Source: Meconema thalassinum (taxonomy: Eukaryota; Arthropoda; Insecta; Orthoptera; Tettigoniidae). From it: a stretch of DNA of 64,000 nucleotides. A model generated the notes under the pieces. It ran no database searches and was not told where the DNA came from. It was given only the letters and a program-made list of their open reading frames with translations. Every line of letters begins with the position of its first letter. Position 1 is the first letter of the stretch. Below, piece by piece: positions 37,101 to 49,333 of the stretch. A program made the position numbers and the translations under genes. The DNA is taken from NCBI GenBank assembly GCA_946902985.2, contig CAMPQE020000055.1, positions 372,001 to 436,000 on the forward strand, given 5' to 3'.

Positions 37101-40100
37101 AAGGCCGTGATCCAAGAGGAGTGGTTGAAGACTGTCCAGGAGGCCAAGGGGGCTGCAGCACCATGGCCGTGATCCGAGAGGGGTGGCTGAAGATTGTCCA
37201 GGAGGCCAAGGGGGCTGCAGCGCCAAGGCCGTGATCCGAGAGGAGTGGGTGAAGATTGTCCAGGAGGCCAAGGGGGCTGCAGCGCCAAGGCCGTGATCCG
37301 AGAGGAGTGGGTGAAGATTGTCCAGGAGGCCAAGGGGGCTGGAGCACCAAGGCCGTGATCCGAGAGGAGTGGGTGAATATTGTCCCGGTGGGCAAGGGGT
37401 TGTAGCGCCAAGGCCGTGATCCGAGAGGAGAGGGTGAAGATTGTCCAGGAGGCCAAGGGGACGTAGCGCCTAGGCCGTGATCCGAGAGGAGTGGGTGAAG
37501 TTTGTCCAGGAGGCCAAGGGGGCTGCAGCGCTAAGTCCGTGATCCGAGAGGAGTGGCTGAAGAATGTCCAGGAGGACAAGGGGGCGTAGCGCCAAGGCCG
37601 TGATCCGAGAGGAGTGGGTGAAGATTGTCCAGGAGGCCAAGGGGACGTAGCGCCAAGGCCGTGATCCGAGAGGAGTGGGTGAAGATTGTCCAGGAGGCCA
37701 AAGGGGCTGCAGCGCCAAGGCCGTGATCAAGAGGAGTGGGTGAAGATTGTCCAGGAGGCCAAGGGGGCTGCAGCGACAAGGCCGTGATCCGAGAGGAGTG
37801 GGTGAAGATTGTCCAGGAGTCCAAGGGGGCTGCAGCACCAAGGCCGTGATCCGAGGGGAGTGGGTGAAGATTGTCCAGGAGGCCAAGGGGGCTGAAGCGC
37901 CAAGGCCGTGATCCGAGAGGAGTGGCTGAAGACTGTCCAGGAGGCCAAGGGGCTGCAGCACCATGGCCGTGATCCGAGAGGGGTGGCTGAAGATTGTCCA
38001 GGAGGCCAAGGGGGCTGCACCGCCAAGGCCGTGATCCGAGAGGAGTGGGTGAAGATTGTCCAGGAGGCCAAGGGGGCTGCAGCGCCAAGGCCGTGATCCG
38101 AGACGAGTGGGTGAAGATTGTCCAGGAGGCCAAGGGGGCTGCAGCACCAAGGCCGTGATCCGAGAGGAGTGGGTGAAGATTGTCCCGGTGGCCAAGGGGA
38201 TGTAGCGCCAAGGCCGTGATCCGAGAGGAGTGGGTGAAGTTTGTCCAGGAGGCCAAGGCGGCGTAGCGCCAAGGCCATGTTCCGAAAGGAGTGGGTGAAG
38301 ATTGTCCAGGAGGCCAAGGGGACGTAGCGCCAAGGCCGTGATCCGAGAGGAGTGGGTGAAGTTTGTCCAGGAGGCCAAGGAGGCTGCAGCGCCAAGTCCG
38401 TGATCCGAGAGGAGTGGCTGAAGAATGTCCAGGAGGCCAAGGGGGCGTAGCGCCAAGGCCGTGATCCGAGGGGAGTGGGTGAAGATTGTCCAGGAGGCCA
38501 AGGGGACGTAGCACCAAGGCCGTGATCCGAGAGGAGTGGGTGAAGATTGTCCAGGAGGCCAAGGGGGCTGTAGCGCCAAGGCCGTGATCCGAGAGGAGTG
38601 GGTGAAAATTGTCCAGGAGGCCAAGGGGGCTGTAACGCCAAGGCCGGGATCCGAGAGGAGTGGGTGAAGATTGTCCAGGAGGCCAAAGGGGCTGCAGCGC
38701 CAAGGCCGTGATCAAGAGGAGTGGGTGAAGATTGTCCAGGAGGCCAAGGGGGCTGCAGCGACAAGCCCGTGATCCGAGAGGAGTGGGTGAAGATTGTCCA
38801 GGAGTCCAAGGGGGCTGCAGCACCAAGGCCGTGATCCGAGGGGAGTGGGTGAAGATTGTCCAGGAGGCCAAGGGGGCTGCAGCGCCAAGGCCGTGATCCA
38901 AGAGGAGTGGCTGAAGACTGTCCAGGAGGCCAAGGGGGCTGCAGCACCATGGCCGTGATCCGAGAGGGGTGGCTGAAGATTGTCCAGGAGGCCAAGGGGG
39001 CTGCACCGCCAAGGCCGTGATCCGAGAGGAGTGGGTGAAGATTGTCCAGGAGGCCAAGGGGGCTGCAGCGCCAAGGCCGTGATCCGAGACGAGTGGGTGA
39101 AGATTGTCCAGGAGGCCAAGGGGGCTGCAGCACCAAGGCCGTGATCCGAGAGGAGTGGGTGAAGATTGTCCCGGTGGCCAAGGGGATGTAGCGCCAAGGC
39201 CGTGATCCGAGAGGAGTGGGTGAAGTTTGTCCAGGAGGCCAAGGCGGCGTAGCGCCAAGGCCATGTTCCGAAAGGAGTGGGTGAAGATTGTCCAGGAGGC
39301 CAAGGGGACGTAGCGCCAAGGCCGTGATCCGAGAGGAGTGGGTGAAGTTTGTCCAGGAGGCCAAGGAGGCTGCAGCGCCAAGTCCGTGATCCGAGAGGAG
39401 TGGCTGAAGAATGTCCAGGAGGCCAAGGGGGCGTAGCGCCAAGGCCGTGATCCGAGGGGAGTGGGTGAAGATTGTCCAGGAGGCCAAGGGGACGTAGCAC
39501 CAAGGCCGTGATCCGAGAGGAGTGGGTGAAGATTGTCCAGGAGGCCAAGGGGGCTCTAGCGCCAAGGCCGTGATCCGAGAGGAGTGGGTGAAGATTGTCT
39601 AGGAGGCCAAGGGGGCTGTAGCGCCAAGGCCGTGATCCGAGAGGAGTGGGTGAAAATTGTCCAGGAGGCCAAGGGGGCTGTAACGCCAAGGCCGTGTACC
39701 GAGAGGAGTGGGTGAAGATTCTCCAGGAGGCCAAGGGGGCGTAGCGCCAAGGCCGTGATCCGAGAGGAGTGGGTGAAGATTGTCCAGGAGCCCAAGGGGA
39801 CGTAGCGCCAAGGCCGTGATCCGAGAGGAGTGGGTGAAGATTGTCCAGGAGGCCAAGAGGGCGTAGCGCCAAGGCCGTGATCCGAGAGGAGTGGGTGAAG
39901 ATTGTCCAGGAGGCCTAGGGGGCTGTAGCGCCAAGGCCGTGATCCGAGAGGAGTGGGTGAATATTTTCCAGGTGGCCAAGGGGGCGTAGCGCCAAGGCCG
40001 TGATCCGAGAGGAGTGGGTGAAGATTGTCCAGGAGACCAAGGGGGTGTAGAGCCAAGGCCGTGATCCGAGAGGTGTGGCTAATGATTGTCCTGGAGGCCA

Positions 40101-42989
40101 AGGGGGCGTAGCACCAAGGCCGTGATCCGAGAGGAGTGGGTGAAGATTGTCCAGGTGGCCAAGGGGCTGTAGCGCCAAGGCCGTGATCCGAGAGGAGTGG
40201 GTGAAGATTGTCCAGGTGGCCAAGGGGGCTGTAGCGCCAAGGCCGTGATCCGAGAGGAGTGGCTGAAGATTGTCCAGGAGGCCAAGGGGGCTGTAGCGCC
40301 AAGGCCGTGATCCGAGAGGAGTGGCTGAAGATTGTCCAGAAGCCCTAGGGGGCTGTAGCGCCAAGGCCGTGATCCGAGAGGAGTGGCTGAAGATTGTCCA
40401 GGAGGCCAAGGGAGCTGCAGCGCCAAGGCCGTGATCCGAGAGGAGTGGCTGAAGATTGTCCAGGAGGCCAAGGGGGCTGTAGCGCCAAGGCCTTGTCCGA
40501 GAGGAGTGGGTGAAGATTGTCCAGGTGGCCAAGGGGGCTGTTGCCAAGGTGGTGATCCGAGAGGAGTGGCTGAAGAATGTCCAGGAGGCCAAGGGGGTGT
40601 AGCGCCAAGGCCGTGATCCGAGAGGAGTGGCTGAAGATTGTCCAGGAGGCCAAGGGGGTGTAGCGCCAAGGCCGTGATGCGAGAGGAGTGGCCGAAGATT
40701 GTCCAGGAGGCCAAGGGGGCTGTAGCGCCAAGGCCGTGATCCGAGAGGAATGGCTGAAGATTGTCCAGGAGGCCAAGGGGGATGCAGCGCCAAGGCCGTG
40801 ATCCGAAAGGAGTGGGTGGAGATTGTCCAGGAGGCCAAGGGGGCTGCAGCGCCAAGGCCGTGATCCGAGAGGAGTGGGTGAAGATTGTCCAGGATTCCAG
40901 GGGGGCTGCAGCGCCAAGGCCGTGATCCGAGAGGAGTGGGTGAAGATTGTCCAGGAGTCCAAGGGGGCTCTAGCGCCAAGGCCGTGATCCGAGAGGAGTG
41001 GGTGAAGATTGTCCAGGAGGCCAAGGGGGCTGTAGCGCCAAGGCCGTGATCTAAGAGGAGTGGGTGAAGATTGTCCAGGAGGCCAAGGGGGCTGCAGCGC
41101 AAAGGCCATGATCCGAGAGGAGAGGGTGAAGATTGTTCAGGTGGCCAAAGGGGCTGCAGCGCCAAGGCCGTGATCCGAGAGGAGTGGGTGAAGATTGTCC
41201 AGGAGGCCAATGGGGCTGAAGAGCCAAGGCCGTGATCCGAGAGGAGTGGCTGAAGATTGTCCAGGAGGCCAAGGCGGGCTGTAGCGCCAAGGCCGTGATC
41301 CGAGAGGAGTGTGTGGAGATTGTCCAGGAGGCCAAGGGGGCTGCAGCGATAAGGCCGTGATCCGAGAGGAGTGGCTGAAGATTGTCCAGGAGGCCAAGGG
41401 GGCTGTAGCGCCAAGGCCGTGATCCGAGAGGAGTGAGTGAAGATTGTCCAGGAGGCCAAGGGGCTGTAGCGCCAAGGCCGTGATCCGAGAGGAGTGGCTG
41501 AAGATTGTCCAGGAGGCCAAGGGGGCTCCAGCCCCAAGGCCGTAATCCGAGAGGAGTGGGTGAAGATTGTCCAGGAGGCCAAGGGGGCTGCAGCGCCAAG
41601 GCCGTGATCCGAGAGGAGTGGGTGAAGATTGTCCAGAGGGCCAAGGGGGCTGTAGCGCCAAGGCCGTGATCCGAGAGGAGTGGGTGATGATTGTCCAGGA
41701 GGCCAAGGGGCTGTAGCGCCAAGGCCGTGATCCGAGAGGAGTGGCTGAAGATTGTCCAGGAGTCCAAGGGGCTGTAGCGCCAAGGCCGTGATCCGAGAGG
41801 AGTGGCTGAAGATTGTCCAGGAGGCCAAGGGGGCTGCAGCGCCAAGGCCGTGATCCGAGAGGTGAGGGTGCAGATTGTCCAGGAGGCCAAGGGGGCTGTA
41901 GGGCCAAGGCCGTGATCCGAGAGGAGTGGGTGAAGATTGTCCAGGAGGCCAAGGGGGCTGTAGCGCCAAGGCCGTGATCCGAGAGGAGTGGGTGAAGATT
42001 GTCTAGGAGGCCAAGGGGAGTGTAGCGGCAAGGCCGTGATCTGAGAGGGGTGGCTGAAGATTGTCCAGGAGGCCAAGGGGGCTGCAGCGCCAAGGCCGTG
42101 ATCCGAGAGGAGTGGGTGAAGATTGTCCAGGTGGCCAAGGGGGCTGCAGCGCCAAGGCCGTGATCCGAGAGGAGTGGCTGAAGATTGTCCAGGTGGCCAA
42201 GGGGGCTGTAGCGCCAAGGCCGTGATCCGAGAGGAGTGGGTGAAGATTGTCCAGGAGGCCAAGGGGGCTGCAGCGCCAAGGCCGTGATCCGAGAGGAGTG
42301 GCTGAAGATTGTCCAGGTGGCCAATGGGGCTGCAGCGCCAAGGCCGTGATCCGAGAGGAGTGGGTGAAGATTGTCCAGGAGGCCATGGGGGTTCTAGCGC
42401 CAAGGCCGTGATCCGAGAGGAGTGGGTGAAGATTGTCCAGGAGGCCAAGGGGTCTGTAGCGCCAAGGACGTGATCCGAGAGGAGTGGCTGAAGATTGTCC
42501 AGGAGGCCAAGGGGGCTGTAGCGCCAAGGCCGTGATCCGAGAGGAGTGGGTGAAGATTGTCCAGGAGGCCAAGGGGACGTAGCGCCAAGGCCGTGATCCG
42601 AGAGGAGTGGGTGAAGATTGTCCAGGAGGCCAAGGGGGCTGCAGCACCAAGGCCGTGATCCGAGAGGAGTGGGTGAAGATTGTCCAGGAGGCCAAGGGGG
42701 CTGCAGCACCAAGGCCGTGATCCGAGAGGAGTGGGTGAAGATTTTCCAGGTGGCCAAGGGGGCGTAGCGCCAAGGCCGTGATCCGAGAGGAGTGGGTGAA
42801 GATTGTCCAGGAGGCCAAGGGGGCGTAGCGCCAAGGCCGTGATCCGAGAGGAGTGGGTGATGATTGTCCAGGAGGCCAAGGGGGCGTAGCACCAAGGCCG
42901 TGATCCGAGAGGAGTGGGTGAAGATTGTCCAGGAGGCCAAGGGGACGTAGCGCCAAGGCCGTGATCCGAGAGGAGTGGGTGAAGATTGT
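34199..42989 (+). repeat. Array segment 7: further round of the higher-order unit
   Basis: Carries M1 34,791, M3 37,381, M2 40,541 and M1 42,001. The part from about 34,791 to 37,460 aligns with 42,001-44,670 at offset 7,210 (117 monomers). There the right copy has one extra monomer (GCTAAGGCCGTGTTCCG type) that the left lacks. The M2-to-M1 distance is 1,460 bp, five monomers longer than the 1,152 bp in the 8.6-kb unit. The 40.3-41.1 kb stretch is the same block as 19.4-20.2, 28.0-28.9, 57.5-58.3 and 60.0-60.8 kb. Confidence 0.8.
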
Positions 42990-45900
42990 CCAGGAAGCCA
43001 AGGGGGCGTAGCGCCAAGGCCGTGATCCGAGAGGAGTGGGTGAAGATTGTCCAGGAGGCCAAAGGGGCTGCAGCGCCAAGGCCGTGATCCGAGAGGAGTG
43101 GGTGAAGATTGTCCAGGAGGCCAAGGGGGCTGCAGCGCCAAGGCCGTGATCCGAGAGGAGTGGGTGAAGATTGTCCAGGAGGCCAAGGGGGCTGCAGCAC
43201 CAAGGCCGTGATCCGAGGGGAGTGGGTGAAGATTCTCCAGGAGGCCAAGGGGGCTGCAGCGCCAAGGCCGTTATCCGAGAGGAGTGGCTGAAGACTGTCC
43301 AGGAGGCCAAGGGGGCTGCAGCACCAAGGCCGTGATCCGAGAGGGGTGGCTGAAGATTGTCCAGGAGGCCAAGGGGGCTGCAGCGCCAAGGCCGTGATCC
43401 GAGAGGAGTGGGTGAAGATTGTCCAGGAGGCCAAGGGGGCTGCAGCGCCAAGGCCGTGATCCGAGAGGAGTGGGTGAAGATTGTCCAGGAGGCCAAGGGG
43501 GCTGCAGCACCAAGGCCGTGATCCGAGAGGAGTGGGTGAAGATTGTCCAGGAGTCCAAGGGGACGTAGCGCCAAGGCCGTGATCCGAGAGGAGTGGGTGA
43601 AGTTTGTCCAGGAGGCCAAGGGGGCTGCAGCGCCAAGTCCGTGATCCGAGAGGAGTGGCTGAAGGTTGTCCAGGAGGCCAAGGGGGCGTAGCGCCAAGGC
43701 CGTGATCCGAGAGGAGTGGGTGAAGATTGTCCAGGAGGCCAAGGGGATGTAGCACCAAGGCCGTGATCCGAGAGGAGTGGGTGAAGATTGTCCAGGAGGC
43801 CAAGGGGGCTGCAGCACCATGGCCGTGATCCGAGAGGAGTGGGTGAAGATTTTCCAGGTGGCCAAGGGGGCGTAGCGCGAAGGCCGTGATCCGAGAGGAG
43901 TGGGTGAAGATTGTCCAGGAGGCCAAGGGGGTGTAGAGCCAAGGCCGTGATCCGAGAGGTGTGGCTGATGATTGTCCAGGAGGCCAAGGGGGCGTAGCAC
44001 CAAGGCCGTGATCCGAGAGGAGTGGGTGAAGATTGTCCTGGAGGCCAAGGGGACGTAGCGCCAAGGCCGTGATCCGAGAGGAGTGGGTGAAGATTGTCCA
44101 GGAGGCCAAAGGGGCTGCAGCGCCAAGGCCGTGATCCGAGAGGAATGGGTGAAGATTGTCCAGGAGGCCAAGGGGGCTGCAGCGCCAAGGCCGTGATCCG
44201 AGAGGAGTGGGTGAAGATTGTCCAGGAGGCCAAGGGGGTTGCAGCACCAAGGCCGTGATCCGAGGGGAGTGGGTGAAGATTGTCCAGGAGGCCAAGGGGG
44301 CTGCAGCGCCAAGGCCGTGATCCAAGAGGAGTGGCTGAAGACTGTCCAGGAGGCCAAGGGGGCTGCAGCACCATGGCCGTGATCCGAGAGGGGAGGCTGA
44401 AGATTGTCCAGGAGGCCAAGGGGGCTGCAGCGCCAAGGCCGTGATCCGAGAGGAGTGGGTGAAGATTGTCCAGGAGGCCAAGGGGGCTGCAGCGCCAAGG
44501 CCGTGATCCGAGAGGAGTGGGTGAAGATTGTCCAGGAGGCCAAGGGGGCTGGAGCACCAAGGCCGTGATCCGAGAGGAGTGGGTGAATATTGTCCCGGTG
44601 GGCAAGGGGTTGTAGCGCCAAGGCCGTGATCCGAGAGGAGAGGGTGAAGATTGTCCAGGAGGCCAAGGGGGCGTAGCGCTAAGGCCGTGTTCCGAAAGGA
44701 GTGGGTGAAGATTGTCCAGGAGGCCAAGGGGACGTAGCGCCTAGGCCGTGATACGAGAGGAGTGGGTGAAGTTTGTCCAGGAGGCCAAGGGGGCTGCAGC
44801 GCCAAGTCCGTGATCCGAGAGGAGTGGCTGAAGAATGTCCAGGAGGCCAAAGGGGCGTAGCGCCAAGGCCGTGATCCGAGAGGAGTGGGTGAAGATTGTC
44901 CAGGAGGCCAAGGGGACGTAGCACCAAGGCCGTGATCCGAGAGGAGTGGGTGAAGATTGTCCAGGAGGCCAAGGGGACGTAGCGCCAAGGCCGTGATCCG
45001 AGAGGAGTGGGTGAAGATTGTCCAGGAGGCCAAAGGGGCTGCAGCGCCAAGGCCGTGATCAAGAGGAGTGGGTGAAGATTGTCCAGGAGGCCAAGGGGGC
45101 TGCAGCGACAAGGCCGTGATCCGAGAGGAGTGGGTGAAGATTGTCCAGGAGTCCAAGGGGGCTGCAGCACCAAGGCCGTGATCCGAGGGGAGTGGGTTAA
45201 GATTGTCCAGGAGGCCAAGGGGGCTGCAGCGCCAAGGCCGTGATCCAAGAGGAGTGGCTGAAGACTGTCCAGGAGGCCAAGGGGGCTGCAGCACCATGGC
45301 CGTGATCCGAGAGGGGTGGCTGAAGATTGTCCAGGAGGCCAAGGGGGCTGCACCGCCAAGGCCGTGATCCGAGAGGAGTGGGTGAAGATTGTCCAGGAGG
45401 CCAAGGGGGCTGCAGCGCCAAGGCCGTGATCCGAGACGAGTGGGTGAAGATTGTCCAGGAGGCCAAGGGGGCTGCAGCACCAAGGCCGTGATCCGAGAGG
45501 AGTGGGTGAAGATTGTCCCGGTGGCCAAGGGGATGTAGCGCCAAGGCCGTGATCCGAGAGGAGTGGGTGAAGTTTGTCCAGGAGGCCAAGGCGGCGTAGC
45601 GCCAAGGCCATGTTCCGAAAGGAGTGGGTGAAGATTGTCCAGGAGGCCAAGGGGACGTAGTGCCAGGCCGTGATCCGAGAGGAGTGGGTGAAGTTTGTCC
45701 AGGAGGCCAAGGAGGCTGCAGCGCTAAGTCCGTGATCCGAGAGGAGTGGCTGAAGAATGTCCAGGAGGCCAAGGGGGCGTAGCGCCAAGGACGTGATCCG
45801 AGGGGAGTGGGTGAAGATTGTCCAGGAGGCCAAGGGGACGTAGCACCAAGGCCGTGATCCGAGAGGAGTGGGTGAAGATTGTCCAGGAGGCCAAGGGGGC

Positions 45901-48284
45901 TCTAGCGCCAAGGCCGTGATCCGAGAGGAGTGGGTGAAGATTGTCTAGGAGGCCAAGGGGGCTGTAGCGCCAAGGCCGTGATCCGAGAGGAGTGGGTGAA
46001 AATTGTCCAGGAGGCCAAGGGGGCTGTAACGCCAAGGCCGTGTACCGAGAGGAGTGGGTGAAGATTGTCCAGGAGGCCAAGGGGGCGTAGCGCCAAGGCC
46101 GTGATCCGAGAGGAGTGGGTGAAGATTGTCCAGGAGCCCAAGGGGACGTAGCGCCAAGGCCGTGATCCGAGAGGAGTGGGTGAAGATTGTCCAGGAGGCC
46201 AAGAGGGCGTAGCGCCAAGGCCGTGATCCGAGAGGAGTGGGTGAAGATTGTCCAGGAGGCCTAGGGGGCTGTAGCGCCAAGGCCGTGATCCGAGAGGAGT
46301 GGGTGAAGATTTTCCAGGTGGCCAAGGGGGCGTAGCGCCAAGGCCGTGATCCGAGAGGAGTGGGTGAAGATTGTCCAGGAGACCAAGGGGGTGTAGAGCC
46401 AAGGCCGTGATCCGAGAGGTGTGGCTGATGATTGTCCTGGAGGCCAAGGGGGCGTAGCACCAAGGCCGTGATCCGAGAGGAGTGGGTGAAGATTGTCCTG
46501 GAGGCCAAGGGGACGTAGCGCCAAGGCCGTGATCCGAGAGGAGTGGGTGAAGATTGTCCAGGAGGCCAAAGGGGCTGCAGCGCCAAGGCCGTGATCCGAG
46601 AGGAGTGGGTGAAGATTGTCCAGGAGGCCAAGGGGGCTGCAGCGCCAAGGCCGTGATCCGAGAGGAGTGGGTGAAGATTTTCCAGGAGGCCAAGGGGGCT
46701 GCAGCACCAAGGCCGTGATCCGAGGGGAGTGGGTGAAGATTGTCCAGGAGGCCAAGGGGGCTGCAGCGCTAAGTCCGTGATCCGAGAGGAGTGGCTGAAG
46801 AATGTCCAGGAGGACAAGGGGGCGTAGCGCCAAGGCCGTGATCCGAGAGGAGTGGGTGAAGATTGTCCAGGAGGCCAAGGGGACGTAGCGCCAAGGCCGT
46901 GATCCGAGAGGAGTGGGTGAAGATTGTCCAGGAGGCCAAAGGGGCTGCAGCGCCAAGGCCGTGATCAAGAGGAGTGGGTGAAGATTGTCCAGGAGGCCAA
47001 GGGGGCTGCAGCGACAAGGCCGTGATCCGAGAGGAGTGGGTGAAGATTGTCCAGGAGTCCAAGGGGGCTGCAGCACCAAGGCCGTGATCCGAGGGGAGTG
47101 GGTGAAGATTGTCCAGGAGGCCAAGGGGGCTGAAGCGCCAAGGCCGTGATCCAAGAGGAGTGGCTGAAGACTGTCCAGGAGGCCAAGGGGCTGCAGCACC
47201 ATGGCCGTGATCCGAGAGGGGTGGCTGAAGATTGTCCAGGAGGCCAAGGGGGCTGCACCGCCAAGGCCGTGATCCGAGAGGAGTGGGTGAAGATTGTCCA
47301 GGAGGCCAAGGGGGCTGCAGCGCCAAGGCCGTGATCCGAGACGAGTGGGTGAAGATTGTCCAGGAGGCCAAGGGGGCTGCAGCACAAAGGCCGTGATCCG
47401 AGAGGAGTGGGTGAAGATTGTCCCGGTGGCCAAGGGGATGTAGCGCCAAGGCCGTGATCCGAGAGGAGTGGGTGAAGTTTGTCCAGGAGGCCAAGGCGGC
47501 GTAGCGCCAAGGCCATGTTCCGAAAGGAGTGGGTGAAGATTGTCCAGGAGGCCAAGGGGACGTAGCGCCAAGGCCGTGATCCGAGAGGAGTGGGTGAAGT
47601 TTGTCCAGGAGGCCAAGGAGGCTGCAGCGCCAAGTCCGTGATCCGAGAGGAGTGGCTGAAGAATGTCCAGGAGGCCAAGGGGGCGTAGCGCCAAGGCCGT
47701 GATCCGAGGGGAGTGGGTGAAGATTGTCCAGGAGGCCAAGGGGACGTAGCACCAAGGCCGTGATCCGAGAGGAGTGGGTGAAGATTGTCCAGGAGGCCAA
47801 GGGGGCTCTAGCGCCAAGGCCGTGATCCGAGAGGAGTGGGTGAAGATTGTCTAGGAGGCCAAGGGGGCTGTAGCGCCAAGGCCGTGATCCGAGAGGAGTG
47901 GGTGAAAATTGTCCAGGAGGCCAAGGGGGCTGTAACGCCAAGGCCGTGATCCGAGAGGAGTGGGTGAAGATTGTCCAGGAGGCCAAAGGGGCTGCAGCGC
48001 CAAGGCCGTGATCAAGAGGAGTGGGTGAAGATTGTCCAGGAGGCCAAGGGGGCTGCAGCGACAAGCCCGTGATCCGAGAGGAGTGGGTGAAGATTGTCCA
48101 GGAGTCCAAGGGGGCTGCAGCACCAAGGCCGTGATCCGAGGGGAGTGGGTGAAGATTGTCCAGGAGGCCAAGGGGGCTGCAGCGCCAAGGCCGTGATCCA
48201 AGAGGAGTGGCTGAAGACTGTCCAGGAGGCCAAGGGGGCTGCAGCACCATGGCCGTGATCCGAGAGGGGTGGCTGAAGATTGTC
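42990..48284 (+). repeat. 5,294-bp tandem duplication, left copy
   Basis: Aligns at offset 5,294 (86 monomers) with sequence starting near 48,285, and its last part aligns at offset 8,124 because a further 2,830 bp were inserted into the right copy. Contains M3 at 44,591. It carries monomers with single-base deletions, such as GCCAGGCCGTGATCC at about 45,662. The exact left edge is uncertain within one monomer. Confidence 0.87.
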
Positions 48285-49333
48285 TAGGAGGCCAAGGGGG
48301 CGTAGCGCCAAGGCCGTGATCCGAGAGGAGTGGGTGATGATTGTCCAGGAGGCCAAAGGGGCTGCAGCGCCAAGGCCGTGATCCGAGAGGAGTGGGTGAA
48401 GATTGTCCAGGAGGCCAAGGGGGCTGCAGCGCCAAGGCCGTGATCCGAGAGGAGTGGGTGAAGATTGTCCAGGAGGCCAAGGGGGCTGCAGCACCAAGGC
48501 CGTGATCCGAGGGGAGTGGGTGAAGATTCTCCAGGAGGCCAAGGGGGCTGCAGCGCCAAGGCCGTTATCCGAGAGGAGTGGCTGAAGACTGTCCAGGAGG
48601 CCAAGGGGGCTGCAGCACCAAGGCCGTGATCCGAGAGGGGTGGCTGAAGATTGTCCAGGAGGCCAAGGGGGCTGCAGCGCCAAGGCCGTGATCCGAGAGG
48701 AGTGGGTGAAGATTGTCCAGGAGGCCAAGGGGGCTGCAGCGCCAAGGCCGTGATCCGAGAGGAGTGGGTGAAGATTGTCCAGGAGGCCAAGGGGGCTGCA
48801 GCACCAAGGCCGTGATCCGAGAGGAGTGGGTGAAGATTGTCCAGGAGTCCAAGGGGACGTAGCGCCAAGGCCGTGATCCGAGAGGAGTGGGTGAAGTTTG
48901 TCCAGGAGGCCAAGGGGGCTGCAGCGCCAAGTCCGTGATCCGAGAGGAGTGGCTGAAGGTTGTCCAGGAGGCCAAGGGGGCGTAGCGCCAAGGCCGTGAT
49001 CCGAGAGGAGTGGGTGAAGATTGTCCAGGAGGCCAAGGGGATGTAGCACCAAGGCCGTGATCCGAGAGGAGTGGGTGAAGATTGTCCAGGAGGCCAAGGG
49101 GGCTGCAGCACCATGGCCGTGATCCGAGAGGAGTGGGTGAAGATTTTCCAGGTGGCCAAGGGGGCGTAGCGCGAAGGCCGTGATCCGAGAGGAGTGGGTG
49201 AAGATTGTCCAGGAGGCCAAGGGGGTGTAGAGCCAAGGCCGTGATCCGAGAGGTGTGGCTGATGATTGTCCAGGAGGCCAAGGGGGCGTAGCACCAAGGC
49301 CGTGATCCGAGAGGAGTGGGTGAAGATTGTCCT

